A DNA stretch of 64,000 nucleotides from Methylococcaceae bacterium (GTDB lineage Bacteria > Pseudomonadota > Gammaproteobacteria > Methylococcales > Methylomonadaceae), in the NCBI GenBank assembly GCA_013140705.1, contig JABFSH010000031.1:1-64000 (forward strand). Reading direction: 5' to 3'. Below the pieces are notes generated by a model. It was not told the DNA's origin. It searched no databases and worked only from the letters and a program-made list of their open reading frames with translations. This document shows positions 35,607 to 44,575 of the stretch, in pieces (the stretch's first letter is position 1; each line of letters opens with the position of its first letter). The translations under genes and the position numbers were made by a program.

Positions 35607-36266
35607 ATGCAAACAAAAAATCATTGGAAAATCCTTGGTCTTACTGCCTTGATCACTGTATCGGTTTTATCAGGATGCGCCGGTCCTGAGAGTAAAGATC
35701 AGCCGGTTGTTGCCACGACGACAGCGCCGACTATTGAACCAGCTCCACAGCAACAAGCGCCAGAGACGCAAATTGGGGATAAACCCGGTGTTATTGAAGG
35801 CGAGCTACTCGACATCTTTGCAACCGTGAAAGCCATCAACAAGAAAAAAAGGGTGGTTACTTTGAAATATGCCGACGGCAAAGAGTCGAAAGTGAAATGC
35901 GGCCCCGAGGTTCGTAATTTTGCGCAAATTCGCGTCGGTGACGAGGTCAGGGCATCATTTTTGGATTCCGTTGAGTTATTCGTGACTGGAAAGAGCATTC
36001 CCTCTGCGGATCGCACAACGCAAGTCAGCCGTGCTCCCCTGGGCAGCAAACCAGGCTATTCAGCCATTGATGCGGTCGAAATAAAAGCTACCGTTGAAGC
36101 CATCAATTACCAAACACGGGAAGTGATGTTGAAAGGCCCCGAGGGCAATGTCGTAAAGATAAAAGCCGGTCCTGAAGTAAGACGTCTCAACGAGGTCCTA
36201 AAAGGAGATACGGTGGTGGCGCGCTTGACGCGTGCGGTTTCCATAGAGGTTAGCAAGCCTGATTAA
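35607..36266 (+). CDS. Lipoprotein with two repeated small beta domains
   Basis: A protein of 219 residues. The lipobox LSGC (Cys about 25) is followed by a Pro/Thr/Gln linker, then two copies of a domain of about 55 residues: AT(V)KAINKKKRVVTLKYADG...GPEVRNFAQIRVGDEV and ATVEAINYQTREVMLKGPEG...GPEVRRLNEVLKGDTV. The repeat resembles OB- or SH3-like barrels that bind small ligands or metals, but the family is not identified. Start: ATG with AATAAGG upstream. It is probably co-transcribed with the sulfatase at 34146. Confidence 0.75.
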   Translation: MQTKNHWKILGLTALITVSVLSGCAGPESKDQPVVATTTAPTIEPAPQQQAPETQIGDKPGVIEGELLDIFATVKAINKKKRVVTLKYADGKESKVKCGPEVRNFAQIRVGDEVRASFLDSVELFVTGKSIPSADRTTQVSRAPLGSKPGYSAIDAVEIKATVEAINYQTREVMLKGPEGNVVKIKAGPEVRRLNEVLKGDTVVARLTRAVSIEVSKPD

Positions 36267-36469
36267 TTAGCACCTCGAAAAAACCTGAATTTCGATAAGA
36301 TCAGTGCGAACGGTATGTTATAAGTCAACCTGTTACGTTCGTGGTGAGCGTTTCGAACCATGACCGTAATAGTCAGTTTAGTCGGGTGGGCAGGCAAAAA
36401 AACATTTGCCCATCTTGCTTGGCTGTAAAGTTGCAAAAAACTGAACGTATAAACACAGAAAGGAAAACG

Positions 36470-37318
36470 ATGAAAATCAAGCTTATACAGTATCTCACAG
36501 CCGTTGCGCTAATGGCGGGGATGGGGCTTGTTTCTAGCGGCGTCAATGCTGAGGAAGATCGCTCAGCACCGCCTCAAGCCAATGCCTCCGGTGAAAGTTC
36601 TGAAGAACTGGCAATGAAGCTGCAAAATCCTGTTGCCAACCTGATCAGTGTGCCAATCCAGAACAACTGGGATTTTGGCATTGGTTCTGTAGACGCTATG
36701 CAATACAAGGTTAATGTGCAGCCGGTGATACCGTTTTCGATTGGTGATGACTGGAATCTTATCACCCGCACTATCCTGCCGATTATTCATTCAGAATCGG
36801 CTGTTGCCGGCGGAGCGGATGTCAATGGATTGGGTGATATTGTGCAGAGTTTTTTCTTTTCGCCAAAAGCACCGGTTGGTGGCTGGATCATGGGTGCTGG
36901 CCCGGTATTCCTGTATCCCAGCGCCTCTGACGATGCGCTTGGCGCTAAAAAATGGGGCGCGGGACCGACGGCGCTATTGCTGAAGCAGAAAAGCGGCTGG
37001 ACTTATGGCGTACTGACCAATCACATCGAATCGTTCGCAGGTACCTCCGGTCGCCAAAATGTTAGCGCAACCTTCTTGCAGCCGATCCTGTCCTATACCA
37101 CGAAAACCTATACGACATTTGGGCTGAACACGGAATCAACGTATGACTGGCAGATTAGCCAGTGGACGGTGCCCATTAATGCGACTGTCAGTCAACTCGT
37201 TAAGTTAGGTCAGCAGCCGGTGCAATTTACGCTCGGCGGGCGCTATTATCCCGAGAAACCTAACGGCGGAGCCGATTGGGGCTTGCGTTTTGTCGTAACG
37301 CTGCTGTTTCCGAAATAA
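36470..37318 (+). CDS. Outer-membrane transporter-like barrel (PF13557-like)
   Basis: A protein of 282 residues. A signal peptide (about 1-26, ending VNA) precedes a beta-barrel pattern: LQNPVANLISVPIQNNWDFG, DWNLITRTILPII, GLGDIVQSFFFSP, LGGRYYPEKP and a terminal LLFPK. This family is often annotated as a transporter or neuromedin-U-like protein, without a known substrate. The ATG at 36470 has AAAGGA upstream. The 37318 stop lies 14 bases before the next start, so the two are probably co-transcribed. It is the second gene of this fold type in the window (see 13403). Confidence 0.75.
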   Translation: MKIKLIQYLTAVALMAGMGLVSSGVNAEEDRSAPPQANASGESSEELAMKLQNPVANLISVPIQNNWDFGIGSVDAMQYKVNVQPVIPFSIGDDWNLITRTILPIIHSESAVAGGADVNGLGDIVQSFFFSPKAPVGGWIMGAGPVFLYPSASDDALGAKKWGAGPTALLLKQKSGWTYGVLTNHIESFAGTSGRQNVSATFLQPILSYTTKTYTTFGLNTESTYDWQISQWTVPINATVSQLVKLGQQPVQFTLGGRYYPEKPNGGADWGLRFVVTLLFPK

Positions 37319-37332
37319 TCTTATAACTTGAC

Positions 37333-38532
37333 ATGAGAAACTCCATGAATCATGTATCCGAAAAAAAACGCGATGACTTTTCTCTGGTACTCGGCGGCCC
37401 GCTTTATCAGCTTTTCATCCGCACGCGGATGGGTACTGACACGCTAGGTTTGCTCAAGCGCCGGATAATTATCATTTCCCTGTTAACCTGGCTGCCGTTG
37501 CTGTTGCTTTCGGTTTTGGCGGGGGAGGCGGCGGGAGGCGATGTTAAAGTGCCATTTCTTTATGACGTCGAGGTGCATATCCGGTTTCTGCTGGCCTTGC
37601 CGTTGTTGCTGGTGGCGGAACTCGTGGTCCACCAGCGGCTCAGACCGGTTATCCTGCAATTTGTGGAGCGCGGGATTGTTCTTCCTGAAGCAATTCCGCA
37701 GTTCGAGTCCATTATTGGCTCCGCGTTGCGCCTGCGCAATTCGGTCATGATAGAGGTATTGATGATTGCCCTGGTATTTACCGGAGGACATTATGTATGG
37801 TCAAGTCAGATGGCATTGCAAGCGGCCACCTGGTTTTCGGTCATGGCGGATGGGAGTCACCGGCTTTCTCTTGCTGGCTTTTGGTACGCCTATGTCAGCA
37901 TTCCGGTTTTCCAGTTCTTGTTATTTCGTTGGTATTTTCGCATTTTTATCTATGCGCGATTTTTATGGCAGGTTTCCCGACTGGATCTACATCTCGTGCC
38001 GACCCATCCCGACCGCTCCGGAGGTCTAGGCTTTCTTGCGGGTAGCATAGCCGCTTTTATTCCGTTGCTCCTGGCTCAGGGCGTTTTACTTGCTGGAATG
38101 ATCGGCAACCGTATTTTCTATGGAGGCGCAACGCTACTTGAATTCAAGCAGGAGATCGCCGCCACCGTGGTCTTTCTTTTGTTGCTCGTGCTCGGCCCCC
38201 TGTGCGCGTTCGCACCCCGACTCGCGCAAGTCAAACGTAAGGGCTTGCTTGAGTATGGCGCACTGGCGAGCAGCTACGTTTGTGAATTTGACCGGAAATG
38301 GCTGCGTGGCGCGCCTCCGCAAGATGAACCTTTAGTCGGTAGCGGCGATATTCAATCGTTGAACGACCTGGCGGGCAGCTTTGAAGTCGTCCATAGTATG
38401 CGGTTATTTCCGTTCGGCAAGACCGCCGTGCTGCAAACCGCTGTCGTGACGCTTTTGCCGGTGTTACCGCTGGCGCTTACACTGATTTCGCTGGAAGATT
38501 TAATCAAGAGGCTGATCGGTATACTTTTATAA
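37333..38532 (+). CDS. Polytopic membrane protein of unknown function
   Basis: A protein of 399 residues with about six to eight hydrophobic helices (near 46-66, 83-102, 140-158, 178-205, 238-262, 277-298, 366-390) and a C-terminal part containing SFEVVHSMRLFPFG. I do not recognise a named domain. ATG 37333 is used and 37345 is possible; neither has a clear ribosome binding site. It follows the barrel gene by 14 bases. Confidence 0.7.
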   Translation: MRNSMNHVSEKKRDDFSLVLGGPLYQLFIRTRMGTDTLGLLKRRIIIISLLTWLPLLLLSVLAGEAAGGDVKVPFLYDVEVHIRFLLALPLLLVAELVVHQRLRPVILQFVERGIVLPEAIPQFESIIGSALRLRNSVMIEVLMIALVFTGGHYVWSSQMALQAATWFSVMADGSHRLSLAGFWYAYVSIPVFQFLLFRWYFRIFIYARFLWQVSRLDLHLVPTHPDRSGGLGFLAGSIAAFIPLLLAQGVLLAGMIGNRIFYGGATLLEFKQEIAATVVFLLLLVLGPLCAFAPRLAQVKRKGLLEYGALASSYVCEFDRKWLRGAPPQDEPLVGSGDIQSLNDLAGSFEVVHSMRLFPFGKTAVLQTAVVTLLPVLPLALTLISLEDLIKRLIGILL

Positions 38533-38759
38533 AAAAATACTTATTATCCTTCAAAATCGGAATTTTGATGGTTTAAGAAAAAATAAATTGACCGTTTATT
38601 TCTAACCGGATGAGTTACTGAAAGTACGCAAAATATGCATGTTCAGAGACTAAAGCACTATGAAAGCGTTATAATTTTGATCTTGAATTTCTGTGAATTT
38701 CGAGGAAGTCTGTTTAATATTTTCAACAACCATAATATTTATCTTTAAAGGAGAAAATG

Positions 38760-39485
38760 ATGATAAACCATAACACTGTTGCAAAACGTAGCGCGAAAGC
38801 CTGGGCTCCCGTTTCGGCGATGGCTCTGGGTGTTTTGCTGGTGAGCGCGTGTACGACAACACAGAAGGCGCCGATTGATCAGACATCGTTGAATTGCGGT
38901 CTGCTGGGCGATGTCTGCGGCAAACTGACACCGGGCGGAAAGGATCAGACGAGCTTGCGCTATATCAACCCAACCGCACAGTGGACAAAGTACAACAAGA
39001 TATTAATTGAGCCTGTCACCTTTTGGGGAGGCGACTCTACGTCGGTTTCTGCCGCCGATCAGCAAATGCTCGTGAACTATTTTTCCCAACAACTCAAAGA
39101 GCAGCTTGGGAAGAAATTACAAATTGCCGACCAGGCAGGGCCCGGAGTCCTGAAGCTGACGGTTGCGATGACCGATGGCGAAACGGCAACGCCGGTACTG
39201 CGCAGTATTTCGATGATCATTCCGCAAGCCCATATGTTGAGCAATCTGAAATATCTGGCCACGGGTACTTTTCCGTTTGTCGGTGGGGCTCAAGCAGAAG
39301 CGAAAATTACCGACTCGGCATCGGGAGTCTTGCTGGCGGCGGCAGTGGATAAACGCATCGGCGGCGGAAGCTTTACAACGGGATTCCAGTGGCAATGGGG
39401 CGATGCTGAAAATGCCATCGACAAATGGTGTGAATTAACCGCAGAGCGTTTGTCTGCCTGGACTACAGGTACTGCAATGCCTTAA
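38760..39485 (+). CDS. DUF3313 lipoprotein
   Basis: A protein of 241 residues. The lipobox (LVSAC) gives a lipidated cysteine at about 31. The DUF3313 pattern follows: KYNKILIEPVTFW, LVNYFSQQLKEQLGKKLQI, GPGVLKLTVAMTD, AQAEAKITDSASGVLLAAAVDKRIGG. The function of the family is unknown; proteins are in the outer-membrane inner leaflet. ATG 38757 and 38760 are adjacent; AGGAG is six bases before the latter. A second DUF3313 gene lies at 41333. Confidence 0.8.
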   Translation: MINHNTVAKRSAKAWAPVSAMALGVLLVSACTTTQKAPIDQTSLNCGLLGDVCGKLTPGGKDQTSLRYINPTAQWTKYNKILIEPVTFWGGDSTSVSAADQQMLVNYFSQQLKEQLGKKLQIADQAGPGVLKLTVAMTDGETATPVLRSISMIIPQAHMLSNLKYLATGTFPFVGGAQAEAKITDSASGVLLAAAVDKRIGGGSFTTGFQWQWGDAENAIDKWCELTAERLSAWTTGTAMP

Positions 39486-39513
39486 TCCGGTTCTAAATTC
39501 ATGATTATTGGCG

Positions 39514-39531
39514 AATGAACGAGTGTTCATT
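39514..39531. promoter_or_regulatory. AATGAAC-GAGT-GTTCATT operator-like palindrome
   Basis: A perfect 7-base inverted repeat with a 4-base spacer, the size of TetR-type operators. It lies 151 bases upstream of the DUF2252 gene. No TetR-family gene is present in the window. Confidence 0.45.
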
Positions 39532-39681
39532 ACACTTTTCTCTTTACCTGATGATCATGAAAATGATTTCATCGCCACGGAAAATGAAAGCCATGCAGGA
39601 TGTGCCGATAAAGGAGGCGCATCGATGCCGTCGTCGGCACAACCTGCAAACCATGTACTTTCAAGTTAAGGAGATAAAGTT

Positions 39682-41115
39682 ATGACCAAAAAAGACACTT
39701 CCAAAAAACATGCTCATAAAGACACTGCCACCATCAAGATCGCTGAACCGATTCCGGTAGATAGGCGCTCGCGAGCAGACCGCAAGGCAGAAGGTAAGGC
39801 GATACGTCTTGCCGTACCATTGGCAAGCCATGCCCAATGGCAGGCACCAGTCCATCGCCGCGACCCCATCGATCAATTAGTCGAATCCGGCGCCGGGCGA
39901 GTAGCGGAATTGCTGCCGATCCGCTATGGGCGAATGCTGCAATCGCCGTTCGCTTTCTATCGGGGCGGTGCAGCCATTATGGCGGCCGATCTCGCCGGTT
40001 TACCGTCCACCGGTATTCGTGTGCAAGCCTGCGGCGATTGCCATTTGCTTAACTTCGGCGCTTTCGGCACGCCGGAACGGCGGCTGATTTTCGCTATCAA
40101 CGACTTCGATGAAACCCTGCCGGCGCCGTGGGAATGGGACATCAAACGGCTTGCCGCCAGTTTCGTCGTGGCCGGACGACACAATGGTTTCAGCGCCGGC
40201 GAAGCGCGCGATTCGGCCCAGGCATGCGTGCGCAGCTACCGCGAGCGCATGCGCGAATTCGCCAAAATGCGGGCGCTCGATTTGTGGTATTTCAGCATTG
40301 ACGCAGAGGCTCTGATCGAAACTATCGAGGATGAGGCAGCCAGGGCACGCGGCAAAAAACGTTTAGCCAAAGCCCGCGACCGCGATGTGCTGGATGAGGA
40401 TTTTCCCGAACTGGTCACCTTCGAGGATGGTGCGCATCGCATTCGCGACAATCCGCCGCTGATCTATCACCTTCAGGGTGGTGAAGAGTCGGTAATTGAA
40501 GCGCGCGTGCGTGAGGCTTTTGAAGGCTACCGCGCTACGCTGCCAGAGGACCGGCGGGTATTGCTGGATCGCTATGAGCTCAAGGATTTCGCGATGAAAG
40601 TGGTCGGCGTCGGCAGTGTCGGTACCCGTTGCGCCATAACGCTGTTGATGGGCGGGGCAGACGACCCGTTGTTTCTGCAGGTCAAGCAAGCGCAGGCTTC
40701 TGTGCTGGAGCCATATGCCGGAAAAAGTATCTACTCGAACCACGGGCAGCGCGTGGCGATGGGGCAAAGGCTGATGCAGTCGGCGACCGACATCTTTCTC
40801 GGCTGGACTGAGACTGATATTGGAAACCATTTCTATATCAGGCAAATGCGCGACATGAAAATCAAGCCGCTGGTCGAGCTGTTCGGACCAGCATTGATGA
40901 ATCATTACGCTGAAGCCTGTGGTTGGGCGTTGGCGCGCGCCCATGCCCGTTCCGGCGATGCAGCGAAAATCGCCGGCTATCTGGGCAAGAAAGAAGAGTT
41001 CGATGTGGCATTGGCGGATTTTGCCGAAGCCTACGCCGACCAGAACGAGCTGGATCACCAGGTGCTCTTGCATGCCGTGCAACAGGGACGTTTGGAAGTT
41101 TATATCGAGCGCTGA
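39682..41115 (+). CDS. DUF2252 family protein
   Basis: A protein of 477 residues. Conserved DUF2252 blocks are present: MLQSPFAFYRGGAA, GDCHLLNFGAFGTPERRLIFAINDFDET, PWEWDIKRLAASF, VVGVGSVGTR and the C-terminal AEACGWALARAHARSGD. The GDCHLxNFG and NDFDE motifs resemble the catalytic loop and metal-binding aspartate of the kinase fold (HxDxxxxN / DFD), so a phosphotransferase activity is likely but unproven. It has no signal peptide, so it is cytoplasmic. Start: ATG with AAGGAGA upstream. An inverted-repeat operator-like site lies 150 bases upstream. The gene is monocistronic by position. Confidence 0.85.
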   Translation: MTKKDTSKKHAHKDTATIKIAEPIPVDRRSRADRKAEGKAIRLAVPLASHAQWQAPVHRRDPIDQLVESGAGRVAELLPIRYGRMLQSPFAFYRGGAAIMAADLAGLPSTGIRVQACGDCHLLNFGAFGTPERRLIFAINDFDETLPAPWEWDIKRLAASFVVAGRHNGFSAGEARDSAQACVRSYRERMREFAKMRALDLWYFSIDAEALIETIEDEAARARGKKRLAKARDRDVLDEDFPELVTFEDGAHRIRDNPPLIYHLQGGEESVIEARVREAFEGYRATLPEDRRVLLDRYELKDFAMKVVGVGSVGTRCAITLLMGGADDPLFLQVKQAQASVLEPYAGKSIYSNHGQRVAMGQRLMQSATDIFLGWTETDIGNHFYIRQMRDMKIKPLVELFGPALMNHYAEACGWALARAHARSGDAAKIAGYLGKKEEFDVALADFAEAYADQNELDHQVLLHAVQQGRLEVYIER

Positions 41116-41130
41116 CAAGTGCAGATAGCG

Positions 41131-41211
41131 TCATACCACCAATCCAGAAACCAAGGAGAACTGCTCTACTCCTATCTCTGTTTCTGGATGCCGGCATCCG
41201 TGCTGGTATGA
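41131..41211. repeat. Inverted repeat after the DUF2252 gene
   Basis: TCATACCA (41131-41138) with TGGTATGA (41204-41211), and ATCCAGAAAC (41142-41151) with GTTTCTGGAT (41180-41189). The right arm has an extra GCCGGCATCCGTGC segment. It resembles short GGCATCC-type palindromes common in bacterial spacers. Confidence 0.6.
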
Positions 41212-41332
41212 CTCCTTAACTTATGGTACTTGGATGTTAGAAAGTTACGATGCAAAAAAATTACGTTAAACGATTATCGTATCAGTATCCTCAGACGGTA
41301 GTGATGCGCTTTTATTAAAACTGGAGAAAAAA

Positions 41333-42130
41333 TTGAAAATGCTTATTAAAATTATGAAAAAACCGGGCATGTTATTTGTGCCGATTTGGCTTATTGGTTC
41401 ACTGCTCTCGGGGTGTAGCTCCGTGCAGTCGGGATCGAACGATGTAAAAGCCGCAATGGTTGAACCGGCACCCGACGCCGGCTTTATCGAGCATCCCGAA
41501 CTGCAGACCAAACGGACTGATCTACCGTTTCAGAAGGTCTGGATCAAGCCCGGCTTCGATATGAACACTTACAGGGATTTGTTTGTCGCCCCCGTTAATA
41601 CCGAACACATGCTGAAAATGGATTGGCTGCACAGTACGAGTTCGGCTAACTGGCTTGGTGATGTCCATAAAGACATCAAAGAACTTGCACAATACTTTCA
41701 AGACCGGGTAATCAAGGAATTCAAGGAGGATCCCAATCATCGCCTGCAGATCATAGAGTATGCCGAGCGGCCGACGCATCCGGCTCTGCGCCTGGAACTG
41801 GCACTGATCGAAATAGACCCTTCGCAACCGGTACTCCATGCGTTGAGCTGGGCAGGTCCTCCTGGAACCGGTACGGCCGCCGGCATGGTCAATCAACGTA
41901 GAGCGGCTTTCGAAGGCCGCTTGCGCGACCTGCAAACCGGAGAGGTGGTCGCGACCTTTGCCGACCGCGATATGGCTGATGCCGGCCCCATCGATCTGAC
42001 TCGCCTGACCTGGTACGGACCTGCCAAAGGCATCATGGATCAGTGGGCGAAGCAATTCGTGCAAATTGCCAATAGAAAACCCGGTGAAATGGTTACCGAT
42101 CCCATTCCGTTCACGTTGAGGCCTTTCTAG
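41333..42130 (+). CDS. DUF3313-like lipoprotein
   Basis: A protein of 265 residues. The lipobox LLSGC gives a lipidated cysteine at about 29. The mature part follows the DUF3313 plan: WIKPGFDMNTYRDLFVAPV, LAQYFQDRVIKEFKED, ALRLELALIEIDPSQP, AAFEGRLRDLQTGEVVATFADRD. It is a distant paralogue of 38760-39485. GGAG lies six bases before TTG 41333 and twelve before ATG 41339, so the TTG is slightly favoured; the difference is two residues. Confidence 0.75.
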   Translation: MKMLIKIMKKPGMLFVPIWLIGSLLSGCSSVQSGSNDVKAAMVEPAPDAGFIEHPELQTKRTDLPFQKVWIKPGFDMNTYRDLFVAPVNTEHMLKMDWLHSTSSANWLGDVHKDIKELAQYFQDRVIKEFKEDPNHRLQIIEYAERPTHPALRLELALIEIDPSQPVLHALSWAGPPGTGTAAGMVNQRRAAFEGRLRDLQTGEVVATFADRDMADAGPIDLTRLTWYGPAKGIMDQWAKQFVQIANRKPGEMVTDPIPFTLRPF

Positions 42131-42218
42131 TACTTTGTAGTGCAATCCTAAATTACTATACATAGGCAAGGATGCCTTCCGGCTATAAAGCAACCATTAC
42201 AAATAAGAAGGATCAACA

Positions 42219-42605
42219 ATGTCCTATCAACTCATTAAATCGTTTGATAGCGAGAGCTGGATCAAACTCAGCGGTAAACTCACTGTACATGACTTTCAGG
42301 AGCTTCAGTCGCTGGCCAAGTTGAGTCTGGAACGTTTCGGCCAGTTTCGGCTATTAGTGGAGCTGGATGGTTTTCAAGGCTGGAGCAGGGAACCCGGTTG
42401 GGAGGACTCTTTTTTCATCGAGGAAGACGGAAACCAAATATCCAGGATTGCATTTATTGGTGACGAGCACTGGAAAGATGACGTCTATATGTTTACTGGA
42501 AAACCAATGCGCAAAACGGCTATCGAATTCTTTTCACAAGAACAATTTGTCCAGGCAAAAGCCTGGTTATCAGAAAAAAACGCTCATTCCATATTCCTTG
42601 AGTAG
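42219..42605 (+). CDS. SpoIIAA-like (STAS-fold) protein
   Basis: A protein of 128 residues that matches the small SpoIIAA-like family (PF11964): an early beta strand, FRLLVELDGFQGW, ISRIAFIGDEHWKDDV, and a C-terminal FFSQEQFVQAKAWL helix. It is cytoplasmic. These proteins have a STAS fold but usually lack the phospho-serine of true anti-anti-sigma factors; their role is unclear. Start: ATG with AAGGATC upstream. It lies ten bases before the next gene and is probably co-transcribed with it. Confidence 0.8.
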   Translation: MSYQLIKSFDSESWIKLSGKLTVHDFQELQSLAKLSLERFGQFRLLVELDGFQGWSREPGWEDSFFIEEDGNQISRIAFIGDEHWKDDVYMFTGKPMRKTAIEFFSQEQFVQAKAWLSEKNAHSIFLE

Positions 42606-42614
42606 ATAAATAAC

Positions 42615-43628
42615 ATGTCATATCAAAATAATACTGCAAGCATATTTTGCCGCCAGTTGGTTCTTGTTGTTGGTTTGATCGGCGTAATTCCGGCCCACGC
42701 TGCAAACCTGCCGGACTCGCAAGAATTAATGCAATTGCTCGGCATCAAACAGCAGGAGCTTGCCGATCTCGATCAGGGAAAAACCGTTTCCTTTGATGTT
42801 GCAGAGGGGGACGAAAAAGAATTGGCGGCAGGCATTGTCATCTATTTGCCGGCAGCACCCTCCAAGATTATCGGGTTTTTCAAGAACAAGGGCGCAATAG
42901 CCATAGATGCCGATGTCACAGCGCAAGGCACTATTCCCCTGCAGGTAACGCTCGATACCTTCAAAGGCTTCAGTTTCAAATCGGGTGATGAAGCAACAAA
43001 TTTTTTGCAGGCGGCGCCCGGCAGTCAATTTAATTTGTCGACGCAGGAATTTCAAACGCTTAAGGCTACTGATTCCACGCAACCTGATGCGGCAACACAA
43101 GCCTATCGGAAGATTTTATTGCAACGTTGGCAAACTTACCGTAAAAATGGTCTGAAGGGAATTGCAACGTATGACCGCGGTAACGGTACGGAAGCCAATC
43201 CAAAAGGAGAGCTGCAGACAGCGACCCAGGATAGCAAAGTGCTGGCGCGTTACTTTCCAGAACTTTATCAGGCCTGGCTTGAACATCCCGCCGCTATGCC
43301 GACAGGCGCCAATGAGCAATATTTCTGGCTTAATCGCAAGGTAGAAGGCCGCCCCACGGCGATACTTGGCCATAGAGTCATGATGACGACGGCTACGGGC
43401 GAGGTGCTACTGTCCCGTCAGTTTTACGTCGGACACTCCTATAACTCCAGTCAGCTCAGCATTGCCTGTCTGCCTCATCGCGATGGGTCGCTGGTTTTCT
43501 TCGCAATTCGAAGTTTTACCGATCAGGTTGCCGGTTTCGGCAGTAGCCTTAAACATTCTATCGGTCGTGAGCAAATGGTGGGCGCAATTGTCAAACAACT
43601 GACCAACTTGCGTAAGTTACTCAAATAA
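42615..43628 (+). CDS. Periplasmic protein of unknown function
   Basis: A protein of 337 residues with a signal peptide (about 1-29, ending AHAA). The mature part is mixed alpha/beta with the conserved-looking stretches LPAAPSKIIGFFKN, GLKGIATYDRGNGTEANPKGEL, YFWLNRKVEGRPTAILGHRV and SRQFYVGHSYNSSQLS. I do not recognise a domain. It starts ten bases after the SpoIIAA-like gene. A palindromic region separates it from the convergent two-component genes. Confidence 0.7.
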   Translation: MSYQNNTASIFCRQLVLVVGLIGVIPAHAANLPDSQELMQLLGIKQQELADLDQGKTVSFDVAEGDEKELAAGIVIYLPAAPSKIIGFFKNKGAIAIDADVTAQGTIPLQVTLDTFKGFSFKSGDEATNFLQAAPGSQFNLSTQEFQTLKATDSTQPDAATQAYRKILLQRWQTYRKNGLKGIATYDRGNGTEANPKGELQTATQDSKVLARYFPELYQAWLEHPAAMPTGANEQYFWLNRKVEGRPTAILGHRVMMTTATGEVLLSRQFYVGHSYNSSQLSIACLPHRDGSLVFFAIRSFTDQVAGFGSSLKHSIGREQMVGAIVKQLTNLRKLLK

Positions 43629-43668
43629 ACCTATAAAAATCAGTTGAAAGGCGTGAAATCCGTTTGTG

Positions 43669-43743
43669 CTCGACTGCAGGGATGCAGGAGGTAGAGCACC
43701 GACAGTAGGCGCTTTAGGCGACGCATGGAGCAGTTGCCGAGAG
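43669..43743. repeat. 75-base repeat, copy D1
   Basis: It begins CTCGACTGCA and ends TTGCCGAGAG minus the last base. It matches 55415-55489 in 74 of 75 positions (G versus T at position 11). Both copies are intergenic and in the same orientation. Confidence 0.8.
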
Positions 43744-43784
43744 TTTATCGAAGCATGAGCTGATTTCACAACAAACCTACTGGG

Positions 43785-43848
43785 TGAGCATTCCAAATCC
43801 CGTACATCCTTCGACTGCGCTCAAGACGAACGGGATTTGGAATGCTCA
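43785..43848. repeat. 19-base perfect inverted repeat
   Basis: TGAGCATTCCAAATCCCGT (43785-43803) is the exact complement of 43830-43848. The 26-base loop carries a CTTCGACTGCGCTCAAG segment. It lies between convergent genes. Confidence 0.75.
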
Positions 43849-43933
43849 TCTGATTTTTCTAGGATAAATGGAGCTTTTTGCCATCGATGCGCAGGATGAT
43901 CTTCAGGTTAATATGTCGTTTTAACCCTGAGTT

Positions 43934-44575
43934 TCAAGCTTTCTGATCCGGAGGAAGTTTGGACTTAATTCCCCCACGTTCTGCCAGACGAACCAGATCG
44001 GCCAACGACCGGACTTTTAATTTCGTCATCAGATGCGCACGGTGGACCTTGATGGTTTTTTCGACCGTACCGAGGTCAGCAGCGATTTGCTTGTTTAACC
44101 TGCCAGAAACGACGTGTGCCAGAACTTCCCGCTCGCGCGGCGTCAGCGTTGCGAGCCTCTGAAGAATTTCGGCCAATTCGGCGCGCGTTCGCCGATTCAG
44201 GCGGTCTTTTTCGAAGGCGGCATGGATGGCTTCGATCAAGTCCTGGTCAAGCACGGGTTTTGTGAGAAAATCGACGGCGCCCTGCTTCATCGCTTGTACA
44301 CTCAAAGGTATGTCGCCGTGGCCGGTAAGAAAGATTACCGGTAATCCGATGTCCCTGGCGGTAAGTTCCTGTTGCAACTCCAGTCCATTAAAATTCGGCA
44401 TGGAATAATCAAGCACCAGACAGCCGTGGGTTTCCGGTTGGTATTGTTCAAGAAATTCATGCGGGGAACAGAACGCAGCCACTTTCATTTCCATGGATCG
44501 CAGCAGCAGCGACAGTGCTTTCAACACGGAAGGGTCGTCGTCGATCACAAGCACGGTTGGGGCGGCGTTGTTCAT
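43934..44575 (-). CDS. FixJ/TodT-type response regulator
   Basis: A protein of 213 residues. The N-terminal receiver has D12-D13-D14, the phospho-acceptor D56 (LVLDYSMP), T84 and K106 (FLTKPV). The C-terminal LuxR-type helix-turn-helix is at about 145-205 (LTPREREVLAHVVSGRLNKQIAADLGTVEKTIKVHRAHL). It overlaps the sensor kinase gene by 4 bases (ATGA) and is the cognate regulator. Targets are unknown; the divergent OprB porin gene is a candidate. Confidence 0.93.
   Translation of the reverse strand: MNNAAPTVLVIDDDPSVLKALSLLLRSMEMKVAAFCSPHEFLEQYQPETHGCLVLDYSMPNFNGLELQQELTARDIGLPVIFLTGHGDIPLSVQAMKQGAVDFLTKPVLDQDLIEAIHAAFEKDRLNRRTRAELAEILQRLATLTPREREVLAHVVSGRLNKQIAADLGTVEKTIKVHRAHLMTKLKVRSLADLVRLAERGGIKSKLPPDQKA

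Larger units (their letters stand above)
43629..43933. other. Convergent intergenic region with two repeats
   Basis: It lies between genes that converge. It holds the 75-base direct repeat at 43669-43743 and an inverted repeat at 43785-43848, which may act as a bidirectional terminator. No gene is seen. Confidence 0.6.
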